A stretch of DNA of 64,000 nucleotides from Larkinella sp. C7 (GCF_006149005.1 NZ_VBSL01000006.1:1-64000); one strand, 5' to 3'. Positions 50,785 through 60,602 are shown, numbered from the stretch's first letter. The notes: generated from the sequence alone by a model not told the origin. A program made the numbers and translations.

Positions 50785-53061
50785 TCACACAATTTTCAAC
50801 TTGGCAAAACTCAGCAGCAACGTCTTTTCTCCCGCCGTTTCGAACTTGATCACCGCTTTCCGGTCGTTGCCGTTCTGGTCGATTTTCTGAACCAGCCCGA
50901 AGCCAAATTTGAGGTGTTCGACGCGCATGCCCTCCGCCAGTTTCGATGTATCGCTGGGCGTGAAATCGGTGGATGGAACGTGGGCTACTGCCGGTTGCGG
51001 AGCTTGTTGCTTAGCGGTTTTCTGGGCCAGACTCCGCACAAAACTCATTGATCCACCAGCGGGTGTGTCTCGTTTTAATTCCTGGCTTTCTTCCCGTTCC
51101 GCCTTGCGGGTTTTGGCTACTTTCAGGAAGGCGGGGTCGATTTCCATCAAAAACCGGCTGGGCTCACAGACTTTCAGCCGCCCATAATGATACCGGGATT
51201 CGGCATAAGAAACCGTCAGTTTCTTCTCGGCGCGCGTGATGGCGACGTAAAACAGCCGCCGTTCCTCTTCCAGGTCCGCCCGGCTTTCGAGCATCATCTG
51301 CGACGGAAACAGATCTTCCTCCAGCCCGACGATATACACATTCCGGAACTCCAGCCCTTTGGCTCCGTGGATGGTCATCAGGGTCACTTTGTCGTTGTCG
51401 CCGTCGTCATCTTTTTCGTCGGCGCTGGTCAGCAGCGAAACCACCTGCAAAAAGGCGCTGAGGCTCTTGTCATCGTTGTCCGGATTGTCGACAAATTCCT
51501 TGATCGAGTTCAACAACGCCTGCACGTTTTCGTAGCGTGACAGCCCTTCAACGGTTTTGTCGTCGTACAGCTCTTTCAGAATCCCGGAGGTTTTGGCCAC
51601 GTGAGCGGCCACGTCATAGGCGTCTTTCTTGTCGAGCAGCAACTGATAACTCTTGATCAGATCGGCAAAAGCTTCAATGGCAATCCCGGCCCGTCCGGCG
51701 ACGTATTTGTTGACGTTGCTCACCACTTCCCAGATCGGCACCTGATTTTCGGAAGCGACCACCGCAATTTTCGCAACGGTGGTGTCGCCAATCCCGCGTT
51801 TGGGCAGGTTGATGATCCGTTTGAAGGCTTCCTCGTCGCTCTGGTTGACCGTAAAACGCAAATACGCCAGCAGGTCCTTGATTTCTTTGCGCTGGTAAAA
51901 CGACAGACCGCCGATGATCCGGTATTTAATGTTCAGTCGCCGGAGGGCTTCCTCAAATGCCCGCGATTGCGCGTTGGTGCGGTAGAGAATGGCAAAATCC
52001 GTGTTGTGCAGCCCGTCCTGCATCTTGGCTTCGAAGAGCGACGTGGCAATCAGGCGACCCTCCTCGTTGTCGGAAGCGGCTTTGATGACATCGATCAGCG
52101 TGCCGTCTTCGTTGTCGGTAAAAACGCTTTTGCGCAACTGCGCCCGGTTTCGGGCAATAATGGAATTAGCCGCGTTGACGATGGTTTTGGTCGAGCGGTA
52201 ATTCTGCTCCAGTTTAATCGTGCGAACGTCCGGGAAATCTTTCTCAAAATTCAGAATGTTCTCGATGTTGGCACCCCGGAAGGCGTAAATGCTCTGCGCA
52301 TCGTCGCCAACGACGCAGATATTCTGGTTAACCGCCGATAATTTCCGGGTGATGAGGTACTGCGACACGTTCGTATCCTGAAACTCATCGACCAGCACGT
52401 GTTTGAATTTGTGCTGGTATTTGTTCAGAATGTCGAGGTGATCGCGGAAAAGCACATTTGTGTTGAACAGCAGATCGTCGAAATCCATGGCGTTGGCCTG
52501 AAAGCAACGCAGGGTGTAGGCTTTGTAGATCCGGCCGATTTCGGGCATCCGGGCGGCTGCATCATCCGTCTGAATCAATGGATTGGCCAGGTAGTCCGCC
52601 GGGCCGACGAGCCGGTTTTTAGCGCCCGAAATCCGCGAAAAGACGACATTGGCGCGATAAATTTTATCGTCCAGCCCGAATTCCTTGATGATGCTTCGCA
52701 GCAGCGATTTGGAATCGTCGGTATCGTAAATGGAAAAGTTGCTGGTAAAACCCAGAGCCTTGGCTTCGATCCGCAGAATTTTGGCAAAGACGGAGTGAAA
52801 AGTCCCCATCCAGATGTTGCGGGCTTCCGTACCCACCACACTCTCGATCCGGTGACGCATTTCACCGGCGGCTTTGTTGGTAAAGGTCAGCGACAAAATC
52901 CGGAACGGATCGACGCCTTTTTCAATCAGATGCGAAATCCGGTAGGTCAGTACGCGGGTTTTTCCCGATCCTGCACCAGCTATAATAATCAGCGGGCCGT
53001 CGCCATGCAGCACGGCCTGCCGCTGAGGTTCATTTAAGGTTGAAATATAATCCGTCATCAA
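50785..53061 (-). CDS. pcrA: UvrD/PcrA-type ATP-dependent 3'-5' DNA helicase
   Basis: The 758-residue SF1A helicase unwinds DNA in repair and replication. Motif order: IIIAGAGSGKTRVLTYRI (I), TFTNKAAGEM (Ia), HVLVDEFQDTN (II), VVGDDAQSIYAFRGAN (III), LEQNYRST (IV), VTLMTIHGAKGLEF (V) and EERRLFYVAITRA (VI). The C-terminal region has MRVEHLKFGFGLVQKI, the Tudor-like RNAP-binding domain known in PcrA. The start may be 53061 or the second Met at 53058. Confidence 0.95.
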   Translation of the reverse strand: MMTDYISTLNEPQRQAVLHGDGPLIIIAGAGSGKTRVLTYRISHLIEKGVDPFRILSLTFTNKAAGEMRHRIESVVGTEARNIWMGTFHSVFAKILRIEAKALGFTSNFSIYDTDDSKSLLRSIIKEFGLDDKIYRANVVFSRISGAKNRLVGPADYLANPLIQTDDAAARMPEIGRIYKAYTLRCFQANAMDFDDLLFNTNVLFRDHLDILNKYQHKFKHVLVDEFQDTNVSQYLITRKLSAVNQNICVVGDDAQSIYAFRGANIENILNFEKDFPDVRTIKLEQNYRSTKTIVNAANSIIARNRAQLRKSVFTDNEDGTLIDVIKAASDNEEGRLIATSLFEAKMQDGLHNTDFAILYRTNAQSRAFEEALRRLNIKYRIIGGLSFYQRKEIKDLLAYLRFTVNQSDEEAFKRIINLPKRGIGDTTVAKIAVVASENQVPIWEVVSNVNKYVAGRAGIAIEAFADLIKSYQLLLDKKDAYDVAAHVAKTSGILKELYDDKTVEGLSRYENVQALLNSIKEFVDNPDNDDKSLSAFLQVVSLLTSADEKDDDGDNDKVTLMTIHGAKGLEFRNVYIVGLEEDLFPSQMMLESRADLEEERRLFYVAITRAEKKLTVSYAESRYHYGRLKVCEPSRFLMEIDPAFLKVAKTRKAEREESQELKRDTPAGGSMSFVRSLAQKTAKQQAPQPAVAHVPSTDFTPSDTSKLAEGMRVEHLKFGFGLVQKIDQNGNDRKAVIKFETAGEKTLLLSFAKLKIV

Positions 53062-53140
53062 CTGCGCTCCGCTTCAGGTTTAATCGTCTTGAAAGAACAT
53101 TCAAAACTACTAAAAAAGTTGCGGATGACCGGATGTACGC

Positions 53141-53156
53141 CCGGACTAAAGTCCGG
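53141..53156. repeat. Short palindrome CCGGACTaaAGTCCGG at a gene end
   Basis: The perfect 7-bp arms have a 2-nt loop, and the longer imperfect arms extend over 53131-53168. It lies just after the peroxiredoxin-like stop at 53175 and before the pcrA start, so it could terminate the minus-strand transcript. Confidence 0.6.
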
Positions 53157-53174
53157 AGGCACGTCCGGGGTACG

Positions 53175-53807
53175 TTAAGCGGCCAGACTCAATAACGCCG
53201 TTTGCTGCCCGTTGATGTGGTGCAGCAATTCACCAGCGGGGAAAGTTTCCGTAAAATTCCGGTCGGCATAGCTGAACTGAATCTGCCGGTTGGGCGCTAC
53301 CACAAACAAGGCCGGGTAGGGGACATCCTCTGTAATCCCGGCAATCAGGTTCCAGACCGGATCTTCGGTTGAATAAACGCCGAATTTGGCCGCAATCTGG
53401 TTGTCAACATCCTGCGCAATTGTGAACGGCAGATCGTGTTGCTCAACCAGTGTTTGCAGCGATTCGAGGGAATCCGGTGACAACACCAGCAAGGTCCCGC
53501 CGTTCTCCTGAATATGGGTGTAAAGCCGGGTCAGTTTTTGCAGATAGCGGTTGCCGTAGCCACTCCAGCCAGCACTGTAAAAAGCGATGATCAGCGGGCC
53601 GGTTTGCAGCCAGTCGTGCAAATGAACGGTTTTGGAATAGTCCGTTTGCCACGTGATATACTGCCCGATGGCCCGCTGGCGGTGAACGCCAAACAACGGG
53701 GCTTTTTCACCCACTTTCAGGGGCGAAATGGGCGTTAATTTCCGAAATACTTGTGGAATGGAATACAAGTCAGAATCTTCGGGGATAGAATCAAAAAAGG
53801 TTGCCAT
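53175..53807 (-). CDS. Peroxiredoxin-like (AhpC/TSA-fold) protein lacking its catalytic cysteines
   Basis: The 210-residue protein keeps the fold: VGEKAPLFGVHRQ, GPLIIAFYSAGWSGYGNRYLQ, LVLSPDSLESLQTLVEQHD, LPFTIAQDVDNQIAAKFGVY and PYPALFVVAPNRQI. In active members the first loop is FYRGxWCPYC; here it is FYSAGWSGYG, so the peroxidatic Cys is Ser and the second is Gly. It has no other Cys. It may be a binding or regulatory relic rather than a peroxidase (inference). A TATAGACTA motif lies 13 bp upstream of its ATG. Confidence 0.85.
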   Translation of the reverse strand: MATFFDSIPEDSDLYSIPQVFRKLTPISPLKVGEKAPLFGVHRQRAIGQYITWQTDYSKTVHLHDWLQTGPLIIAFYSAGWSGYGNRYLQKLTRLYTHIQENGGTLLVLSPDSLESLQTLVEQHDLPFTIAQDVDNQIAAKFGVYSTEDPVWNLIAGITEDVPYPALFVVAPNRQIQFSYADRNFTETFPAGELLHHINGQQTALLSLAA

Positions 53808-54148
53808 TGTAAGTAAGTTTATAGACTATATAGATTTTAAGTCAATTAAAAGAATCGACGTGGGCAGATGGGTTGAACCAGTGCATGCACCGGTTTCACG
53901 TTAACTGATTCGTCGGGTAGAAATTGGGTAACAGGGAAGGAAGAGATGGGCTAACAGCCCATCAGGAATCGCTGCCAACAACAGCCATTCACCCAAACGT
54001 TGTGCAGTGGGAGAACCCGTTCAAACGGGCGCGTGGCGGTTTTCTGTGCAGAAACAGACATTACTATACTTTGTCAATAGAATATGTGCAAATGTAAGCA
54101 GCCGAACTCATTCCCTCCAAATTTTCCGGTTAAATTTTTAGGAAATGG
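53808..54148. other. Intergenic region with two hairpins
   Basis: The 341-bp gap lies between the peroxiredoxin-like start and the MFS stop. It contains GATGGGCT-aac-AGCCCATC (53945-53963) and a CCCGTTCAAACGGG hairpin (around 54017-54030). The first 60 bp are AT-rich and hold the peroxiredoxin-like promoter. No ORF is convincing. Confidence 0.5.
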
Positions 54149-55429
54149 TTATAGTGCTTCAACGGGTCGGTTCACATCCGGGCGCTTGGGCGCAGGGTGT
54201 ACAGGTTCAGGAGGCTGTGGGTTCGGGGGTGCCGATTTTTCATCGACCGGCCGAAGTTTCCGGGCGATGAACACACTTGCGAAAATAGCCGCCATCGCCA
54301 GATAACCCACCCAGGAATAGTGAATCAACTGACCACCCGCCGTTTTGGTAACGATCAAACCAGCTCCGTAGGTAGCCAGCGCCTGCGCCAGCAGTTGCAC
54401 CGACGAGTTCATGCTCATAAAACCGCCCCGCTGCTGTGGCAACACAACCGACGAAACCATCGCCTGGGTCGGGATAAACCGGCCATTAGAGAAAATAAAA
54501 AACAGCGCATTGACGGACAGAATGTAGGTCAGGCTGGACGGCTGCATGGACGTCAGCAGAAACATCGGGATCATCGACAACAGCGCGAAGACGACGAAAA
54601 CCGGGTATTTGCCGCGTCGGTCGGCCAGACGCCCCACGATGGGGGCCGTAAAAATAGTAACCAGACCGCCCACGAAATAAATCAGGTATAACTGGTCTTC
54701 GCCCAGGCCGACATTGGCGACCAGGAATGGCGAAAGCAGCGGAATGATGCTGAAGTGGCCCAGCATGATAGTGGTCGTTAGCCATAACGCGCGCATCTGG
54801 TTCGGATTGCGCACAATGGTGGTGATCACCTCCAGCGGATTAAACCGGGTCCCATTCCGTTGTAAATGGCCATCCAGCCGGGGAATAAACTTGATAATCA
54901 AGCCGATTACAATGACGCCCAAACCGCCAATGGCCAGAAACGGCGCGTGCCAGCTGATTTTCGTTGCCAGATACAAGCCGATGGGTACCCCCGCCACCGA
55001 AGCCACCGAGAAAGCCGTCATGATGACTGACATCGCCTGCGCCCGTCGCTCGTAGGGAACCACGTCGGCCACAATCGAAAACACCTGTGCGCCCAGCACG
55101 CCCCCGAATAAACCAGCGGTGGTGCGGGCCACGATCAATAAACCGAACGTGGGGGCGAGTCCGCAGGCAATCGTGCCGATTACAAAACCGACGTAGGCCG
55201 TTAACACCACTTTTTTCCGGTCGAAGCGGTCGACGAAGAACGCGGCCAGAAAACCGGAAATACCGGCGCTGAGGCTATAGGCCGAGACAATGAAGCTGAA
55301 TTCCTGCGGATTCAGGCCGAAATGCCGCATCAAATGCGGACCCATCGGCATCATGATGATGAAGTCGACAATGTGCGTGAAGTTGATGCACGCAAGAACA
55401 AAAAGCAGTAATTTTTCCTGACGGGACAT
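54149..55429 (-). CDS. MFS transporter
   Basis: The 426-residue protein has 12 hydrophobic segments and the drug:H+ antiporter marks of the MFS: YSLSAGISGFLAAFFVDRFDRKK around the loop 2-3 motif (DRFDRKKV), FGGVLGAQVF and GRLADRRGKYPV in the central loop. A proline-rich cytoplasmic tail (APPNPQPPEPVHPAPKRP) is unusual. The substrate cannot be predicted. It stands alone between two hairpin-rich gaps. Confidence 0.92.
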   Translation of the reverse strand: MSRQEKLLLFVLACINFTHIVDFIIMMPMGPHLMRHFGLNPQEFSFIVSAYSLSAGISGFLAAFFVDRFDRKKVVLTAYVGFVIGTIACGLAPTFGLLIVARTTAGLFGGVLGAQVFSIVADVVPYERRAQAMSVIMTAFSVASVAGVPIGLYLATKISWHAPFLAIGGLGVIVIGLIIKFIPRLDGHLQRNGTRFNPLEVITTIVRNPNQMRALWLTTTIMLGHFSIIPLLSPFLVANVGLGEDQLYLIYFVGGLVTIFTAPIVGRLADRRGKYPVFVVFALLSMIPMFLLTSMQPSSLTYILSVNALFFIFSNGRFIPTQAMVSSVVLPQQRGGFMSMNSSVQLLAQALATYGAGLIVTKTAGGQLIHYSWVGYLAMAAIFASVFIARKLRPVDEKSAPPNPQPPEPVHPAPKRPDVNRPVEAL

Positions 55430-55435
55430 AAATGT

Positions 55436-55508
55436 TCAAGATGTGAGACGATAGACCAGAGAGCAAAGACATCGAAAACCGTACGGTCTCTTGTCTGTTA
55501 TCTCATGT
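55436..55508. repeat. Long imperfect inverted repeat upstream of the MFS gene
   Basis: The arms AAGATGTGAGACGATAGACC (55438-55457) and the complement of 55487-55508 (ATCTCATGTCTT) pair with about three mismatches; the centre contains ACCGTACGGT. The repeat lies between the TlpA-like stop and the MFS start. Confidence 0.65.
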
Positions 55509-55552
55509 CTTTACGCTCTGATGTGGATTTGTTGTTTACTAGTTATTTTGTT

Positions 55553-56782
55553 TTACTCAGTTACCAACTTATCAATCAGCCGGTTAAAGTCTTCGACAAA
55601 TTCGTCGTAGTATTTGCCGGTTCCCGGTCCGGTAAAACCGGTGTGGATCTGGCGGACGGTTCCTTTTTTATCAATGACGATCATTGTCGGGAAACCCACC
55701 ACCTGATTCAGCATGGGCAGGGTTTTCGACGCTTCGGATTTGACGCTGGTTCCGGCCAAAACCACCGGATAATCAATCTTGAAGCGGGCGATCATGCGTT
55801 TCAGCATCGGTGCCGATTCCGCCAGATCCGCCGATTTTTCGTAGGCCAGGCTCACAATCTCGACGCCCCGGTTTTTATTCTTTTTGTACCACGGACTCAG
55901 AAAATTGGTTTCGTCCATGCAATTCGGACACCAGGAACCCAGAATCTGAACCACTACGACCTTGTTTTTAAACCGGGCGTCCGTCAGCGAAACCGGCTTG
56001 CCGTTGACATCCGGAAACGTGAAGGCAATGGTTTTATAACCCGGTTTCAGATACGTCAGTGTGGTGGCATCCGGCAGTTTGGCTTTCGGATCAAATCGCG
56101 CCGTCCAGCTTTCATACCCGCTTTCGCCCGACCAGAAACCGCCTTCCAGCGTATTGTCGGGCTTGCGCCGGGCCTTGAACAAATACAGGTGAGTTCCGTC
56201 GAAGGTGGAGAGTAACAGGCTGTCGCCCAACACATTGCCTTCCAGAAAACGGTAATCGCCCGTCGTCGTCAAAAACGTACCGGTTAGCTTATTGCCTCTC
56301 TGGTGGAAAATACCAACCGAAACCGTCGAATCCGCCCCGGACCGAAAGGTTGTTGCCCAGGTGCCGGTCACGTTGATCTTGGGTGTCTGCGCGCTTGGCG
56401 TAAACCGGTAGGTCAAACCGTGCCGGGCGCTAAACGGCAGCGAGGTGTAATTTTGCCCCGTCCGCCGGCGACGCCAGATGCCATGCATGGTGTTGCCGTC
56501 CACTTTGGCCCGGATTTCGGCTTCAAAAATGGCAAGGGTCAGACGAACCGAATCGCCTTTGACCGTCACGTTATCGAACGCAAGCCGTTCGGCTCCATTG
56601 CGGACGAAAGCCGTATAAGTTGCTCCGGTTTGATTGAGTTCCAGCCCGAATGGGAGTTCTCCGCCCTTGCTTTGTAAAACCGCCCGCCAAATCCCGGTTT
56701 TTAGTTTTGAATCCGATTGAGATACGCCGGAGAAAGGAATCCAGAAGAGAATTGCCAGCAGCAACACAACGTTTTTTTTCAT
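55553..56782 (-). CDS. TlpA-like periplasmic thioredoxin with N-terminal beta domain
   Basis: The 409-residue protein starts MKKNVVLLLAILFWIPFSGV (signal peptide). Residues about 25-260 form a beta-sandwich of the kind that precedes redoxins in Bacteroidota (AFVRNGAERLAFDNV, GTFLTTTGDYRFLEGN, LEGGFWSGESGYES). Residues about 275-405 are thioredoxin-fold with active site GSWCPNCMDETNF. It likely reduces or rearranges disulfides in the periplasm. It is divergent from rsmH across a 200-bp gap; this gap holds both promoters. Confidence 0.9.
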   Translation of the reverse strand: MKKNVVLLLAILFWIPFSGVSQSDSKLKTGIWRAVLQSKGGELPFGLELNQTGATYTAFVRNGAERLAFDNVTVKGDSVRLTLAIFEAEIRAKVDGNTMHGIWRRRRTGQNYTSLPFSARHGLTYRFTPSAQTPKINVTGTWATTFRSGADSTVSVGIFHQRGNKLTGTFLTTTGDYRFLEGNVLGDSLLLSTFDGTHLYLFKARRKPDNTLEGGFWSGESGYESWTARFDPKAKLPDATTLTYLKPGYKTIAFTFPDVNGKPVSLTDARFKNKVVVVQILGSWCPNCMDETNFLSPWYKKNKNRGVEIVSLAYEKSADLAESAPMLKRMIARFKIDYPVVLAGTSVKSEASKTLPMLNQVVGFPTMIVIDKKGTVRQIHTGFTGPGTGKYYDEFVEDFNRLIDKLVTE

Positions 56783-56982
56783 ACAATAAAAAATAGCAGA
56801 TCCAGTTCTCTTCGGGGTAGAAATAGGGGCGGTTTTGTTAAGTTTGTAACGGATGAAGATTTTGTTTTAGTTCCGAAAAGGTTTTTTGAAACGACCGGTA
56901 AGTCGGAATTCCTACAAAATGGACCAGAAATCTTCTGCGGATTGCACGTTCATGCTGGTTTATAGGAAGTTTTACAAGGACA

Positions 56983-57912
56983 ATGACAGCGACCAATTAC
57001 CACGAACCGGTATTACTTCAGGCTTGCGTAGAGGGGTTAAATCTGAAACCCGGCGGCACGTACATTGACGTGACGTTTGGGGGCGGAGGCCATTCCCGCG
57101 AAATTTTACGACAATTACCGTCCGGGCCAGATTCGCCGGGCCGCCTGATCGTTTTTGATCAGGACCCCGACGCGCGCGCCAATGCGGACGCCATCGACGA
57201 CCCGAGGCTGACTTTTATAGCAGCCAATTTTCGGCATTTGAAGCGGTATTTACGACTCTATAAAATCGATCAGGTCGACGGTATTCTGGCGGATTTAGGC
57301 ATTTCGTCGCACCAGATCGATACGCCCGAGCGCGGTTTTTCCACCCGTTTCGACGCCGATCTCGACATGCGCATGAGCCAGTCGGGCGAGTTGACGGCCC
57401 GTAAGGTAATCAATGAGTATCCGGAAGATCAGTTGCATAAAATTTTTGGCATGTACGGCGAAGTGACCAACGCCAAAACCCTGGCCGGCGTTATTGCCGC
57501 CAACCGGGTGAACCGGCCGCTGGAAACGATCAACGACCTGAAAACCGTCTTGCAGCGGTATGCGCCACGCGGGCGGGAATACAAGTATTTCGCCCAGGTT
57601 TTTCAGGCGCTGCGCATCGAGGTCAACCAGGAACTGGTGACGCTGGAAGAGTTTCTGACGCAGGTTCCGGAGGTGCTGGCTACCGACGGACGGCTGGTGG
57701 TGATGGCGTATCATTCGCTGGAAGACCGGCTGGTGAAAAATTTCATTAAGTCGGGCAATTTCCGGGGCGATATCGAAAAGGATTTATACGGGAACGAGAT
57801 CAAACCGCTCCAGTCCGTCACGCGCAAACCGATTGAAGCGTCGGCAGAGGAAGTGGCCCGGAATCCGCGGGCGCGGAGTGCGAAGTTGCGGATTGCAGAG
57901 AAACGCCCCTAA
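56983..57912 (+). CDS. rsmH: 16S rRNA (cytosine-1402 N4)-methyltransferase
   Basis: RsmH (MraW) methylates C1402 in the decoding centre. The 309-residue protein has YHEPVLLQACVEGLNLKPGG, DVTFGGGGHSREIL (SAM), FDQDPDAR, DGILADLGISSHQIDTPERG, VFQALRIEVNQEL, YHSLEDRLVKNF and RARSAKLRIAEK. It opens the dcw cluster here. The usual mraZ gene is not directly upstream; the TlpA gene lies there on the other strand. Its stop codon is inside the left arm of the 57906 inverted repeat. Confidence 0.96.
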   Translation: MTATNYHEPVLLQACVEGLNLKPGGTYIDVTFGGGGHSREILRQLPSGPDSPGRLIVFDQDPDARANADAIDDPRLTFIAANFRHLKRYLRLYKIDQVDGILADLGISSHQIDTPERGFSTRFDADLDMRMSQSGELTARKVINEYPEDQLHKIFGMYGEVTNAKTLAGVIAANRVNRPLETINDLKTVLQRYAPRGREYKYFAQVFQALRIEVNQELVTLEEFLTQVPEVLATDGRLVVMAYHSLEDRLVKNFIKSGNFRGDIEKDLYGNEIKPLQSVTRKPIEASAEEVARNPRARSAKLRIAEKRP

Positions 57913-57979
57913 ATCCCCTAAAGGAAACTTGGACCGTCCATAATTGAAGGCTAAAAGTCCCCTTTAGGGGATTTAGGGG
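57906..57979. repeat. Perfect 19-bp inverted repeat between rsmH and ftsL
   Basis: CCCCTAAATCCCCTAAAGG (57906-57924) is exactly complemented at 57961-57979 with a 36-nt loop. The left arm overlaps the rsmH stop. The sequence CCCCTAAATCCCC...GGGGATTTAGGGG is known to be widely dispersed in Bacteroidota genomes (memory). It sits inside the dcw operon and could attenuate read-through. Confidence 0.85.
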
Positions 57980-58023
57980 TAGTAAAGAAGAAACCGGCAC
58001 GATAGACACTTTGATCAACGATA

Positions 58024-58425
58024 ATGGCACAAAATACTTACAAACATCCGCCAAAAGCGCCGATCGTGAAGAAAAAACGAGAAAACCGGCTTTTAAATTA
58101 CCTGAACAATACCATCGGTTTTGAGCGGCTTTTCGGCGAAGACAATGCCTGGCCGATCAAGCATTTCGATCGCATCATGTGGATTTCGTTTCTGCTGATT
58201 TTGTACATCGGCTTCAACCACAACGCGGAGCGGCTGGTGCGGAATATTCAGCGGGTGAAAGCCGTGGTCGATGAAAAACGGGCGAAATACATGACCCTAC
58301 AGGCCGACTTCAAGAAAAGCAGCAAACAATCCGAAATCAGCAAGCAGGTGATTGCCACCGGTTTAACGGAGCCCGTCACCCCGCCTTTAAAAATCGTTGT
58401 TAAACCGGAAGAGCCGCAGCCATGA
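58024..58425 (+). CDS. ftsL: FtsL-like cell-division protein
   Basis: The 133-residue protein has a short cytoplasmic N-terminus, one membrane segment (IMWISFLLILYIGFNHNAER) and a periplasmic coiled coil (VRNIQRVKAVVDEKRAKYM...). It lies between rsmH and ftsI, the conserved FtsL position, and overlaps ftsI by 4 bp (ATGA). Sequence similarity in FtsL is always weak, so position and topology carry the call. It should bridge FtsB-like partners and FtsI at the septum. Confidence 0.8.
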   Translation: MAQNTYKHPPKAPIVKKKRENRLLNYLNNTIGFERLFGEDNAWPIKHFDRIMWISFLLILYIGFNHNAERLVRNIQRVKAVVDEKRAKYMTLQADFKKSSKQSEISKQVIATGLTEPVTPPLKIVVKPEEPQP

Positions 58426-60602
58426 ACGTAAAGAAAGCCATTCTCCGCCGGGCTACCCTGGCCTCCGTGGCCATTTGTCTGTTTGCCCTGGCGATTATCG
58501 GGCAACTGATTTATGTTCAGTTTTTCCAGAAACTGGACGGTCGAATGTGGAAAGATCGCATTACGCAATTCCACATCAAAAAAGACACCTTGCGGGCCAC
58601 GCGGGGCAATATTTATTCGCGCAACGAAGATCCGCTGGCGATCTCACTGCCGTATTATTATGTTGGAATCGACCCCCGCGTTGCCAAAGCCGACTCGTTT
58701 GACAAGAAGGTCGACTCCCTCGCCATGCTGTTGTCGCAGAAATTTGGGGAGCGCTCGCGGAATGAATACGCGTACATGATCCGGAAAGCCCGGGAAAACG
58801 AACGGCAGTACCTGTTGCTCAGTCGAAAAAAAATTACCTACCAGGAGCGGCTGGCCATGCAGAAATGGCCCTTTTTCCGTCGTGATCGCTCGAAAAGTGG
58901 TTTGGGTGGTGGCAAATTCGACCCCGTTTACCAGCGGTATCACCCCTACGGGCGAATGGCGCTGCGGACGGTCGGTTACCTGAATCCGGAAACAGCCAGA
59001 GGATTGGTTGGGCTGGAAACCAGTTTTCAGAAAGAACTGGCGGGGAAAGACGGCGTTGGCCTGGTCGAATCCCTGTCGGGCGGGGTGCGTATGCCGATTG
59101 AAGACGGGTCGGATATCAAACCGGAACCGGGTATGGATGTGTATACGACCCTCGATGTCAATTTTCAGGACATGGCCGAAACCGCGTTGCTGCACGGACT
59201 GGAAAAATACGAGGCCGAACGGGGCTGTTTGATTGTGATGGAAGTGGAAACCGGCGAAATCCGGGCCATGGCGAACCTGACGCTGAAAGACGGCAAGTAC
59301 GTTGAAAACTTTAACCACGCGCTGGCGGGTGGGGGCGATCCTGGTTCTACCTTTAAGCTCCCAACCTTCGTGGCACTGCTGGAAGAAAAACTGATTCGGC
59401 CCGAACAGATGGTTCATACGGGCGGTGGCATCGTCATGTACCGGGGCCGGCGGATTTCGGATGCCAAACGGAGCGGTCACGGGAGCATTACGGCCGCGCA
59501 GGTTTTCGAAAAGTCATCGAACGTTGGCGTTCACCTGCTGATGAGCAGTAGTAATATGTATAACCACCCGGACACGTATTGCCGCTACATGCGTCGTTTC
59601 AAACTGGACAAACCCAGCGGTCTCCGGCTGATTGGCGAAACCATGCCCGTGATTCCCAACCCGCAGTCGCCGGGCTGGAGCAAACTGTCGCTGAACTCGA
59701 TGGCCATTGGCTACGAACTGAAACTGACGCCGTTGCAGATGCTGACGTTTTACAACGCCATTGCCAACGACGGCAAGTGGGTTCAGCCGATGCTCGTCAA
59801 GCAGGTTCGCAGGGCCAACGAAGTGGTGAAAGATTATGAACCGTATGTGGCTCAGGAACCGATTTGCTCTCAAACGACCATTCGGCAGGTGAAAAAGATG
59901 CTCGAAGGCGTTGTGGAACGCGGGACGGCCAAGAAGAGCCAGAGTCCGTATTACCGGTTTGCCGGAAAAACCGGTACGGCCCAGAAGCTCATCAACGGAC
60001 GGTATCAGGTGGGGAAATACCTAACCTCCTTCATCGGGTATTTTCCGGCTGAAAAACCGAAGTACAGCATTGCCGTCATCATCGATACCCCGCATGGGGC
60101 CAACATCGACCTGCTGTACGGGGGTAGTGTGTCGGCACCGGTTTTTCGTGAGATTGCCGACCGGATTTATGCGTATGATGTCCAGATGCACCGGCCTGTT
60201 GCCATTGCCTCCAAAACCGTTCGTCAGTCCGGAAAAGGTGTCAAAGCCGGTTTTGCCGACGACATTCGAACCATCAGTGCGGAATTGAATATGGACGCCA
60301 AACCCGATGCCGACGGCTGGGTGACCACCGAAACGCAGGGTTCAAGAACGCAGTGGGTGAGCCAAACCACCCAGAACAAGGTTCCTGATTTGCGTGGAAT
60401 GACGCTGCGGGACGCCTTGCATCTGCTCGAAAACCGGGGTTTTCGGGTGCGTTTTGAAGGCTACGGCAAAGTGATCGACCAATCGGTGCCACCGGGCGAT
60501 CCGCTGCCGAATCCGCGAAAAATCTCGCTGACCTTGCGGCAGAGTGCGCGACCGGATACGCTGGTGGTGGCCGTAAACAAAAAAAATCAATCCGGAAGAT
60601 AA
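58422..60602 (+). CDS. ftsI: Septal peptidoglycan transpeptidase FtsI (PBP) with PASTA domain
   Basis: The 726-residue class B PBP crosslinks septal peptidoglycan. It has a membrane anchor (VAICLFALAIIGQLIYVQF), pedestal (RATRGNIYSRNEDPLA), and transpeptidase motifs S309-T-F-K312 (GGGDPGSTFKLP), S365-S-N367 (FEKSSNVG) and K516-T-G-T (FAGKTGTAQK). A C-terminal PASTA domain (VPDLRGMTLRDALHLLENRG) follows, as in many Bacteroidota FtsI proteins. Overlaps ftsL by 4 bp, 31 bp before murE. Confidence 0.95.
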   Translation: MNVKKAILRRATLASVAICLFALAIIGQLIYVQFFQKLDGRMWKDRITQFHIKKDTLRATRGNIYSRNEDPLAISLPYYYVGIDPRVAKADSFDKKVDSLAMLLSQKFGERSRNEYAYMIRKARENERQYLLLSRKKITYQERLAMQKWPFFRRDRSKSGLGGGKFDPVYQRYHPYGRMALRTVGYLNPETARGLVGLETSFQKELAGKDGVGLVESLSGGVRMPIEDGSDIKPEPGMDVYTTLDVNFQDMAETALLHGLEKYEAERGCLIVMEVETGEIRAMANLTLKDGKYVENFNHALAGGGDPGSTFKLPTFVALLEEKLIRPEQMVHTGGGIVMYRGRRISDAKRSGHGSITAAQVFEKSSNVGVHLLMSSSNMYNHPDTYCRYMRRFKLDKPSGLRLIGETMPVIPNPQSPGWSKLSLNSMAIGYELKLTPLQMLTFYNAIANDGKWVQPMLVKQVRRANEVVKDYEPYVAQEPICSQTTIRQVKKMLEGVVERGTAKKSQSPYYRFAGKTGTAQKLINGRYQVGKYLTSFIGYFPAEKPKYSIAVIIDTPHGANIDLLYGGSVSAPVFREIADRIYAYDVQMHRPVAIASKTVRQSGKGVKAGFADDIRTISAELNMDAKPDADGWVTTETQGSRTQWVSQTTQNKVPDLRGMTLRDALHLLENRGFRVRFEGYGKVIDQSVPPGDPLPNPRKISLTLRQSARPDTLVVAVNKKNQSGR

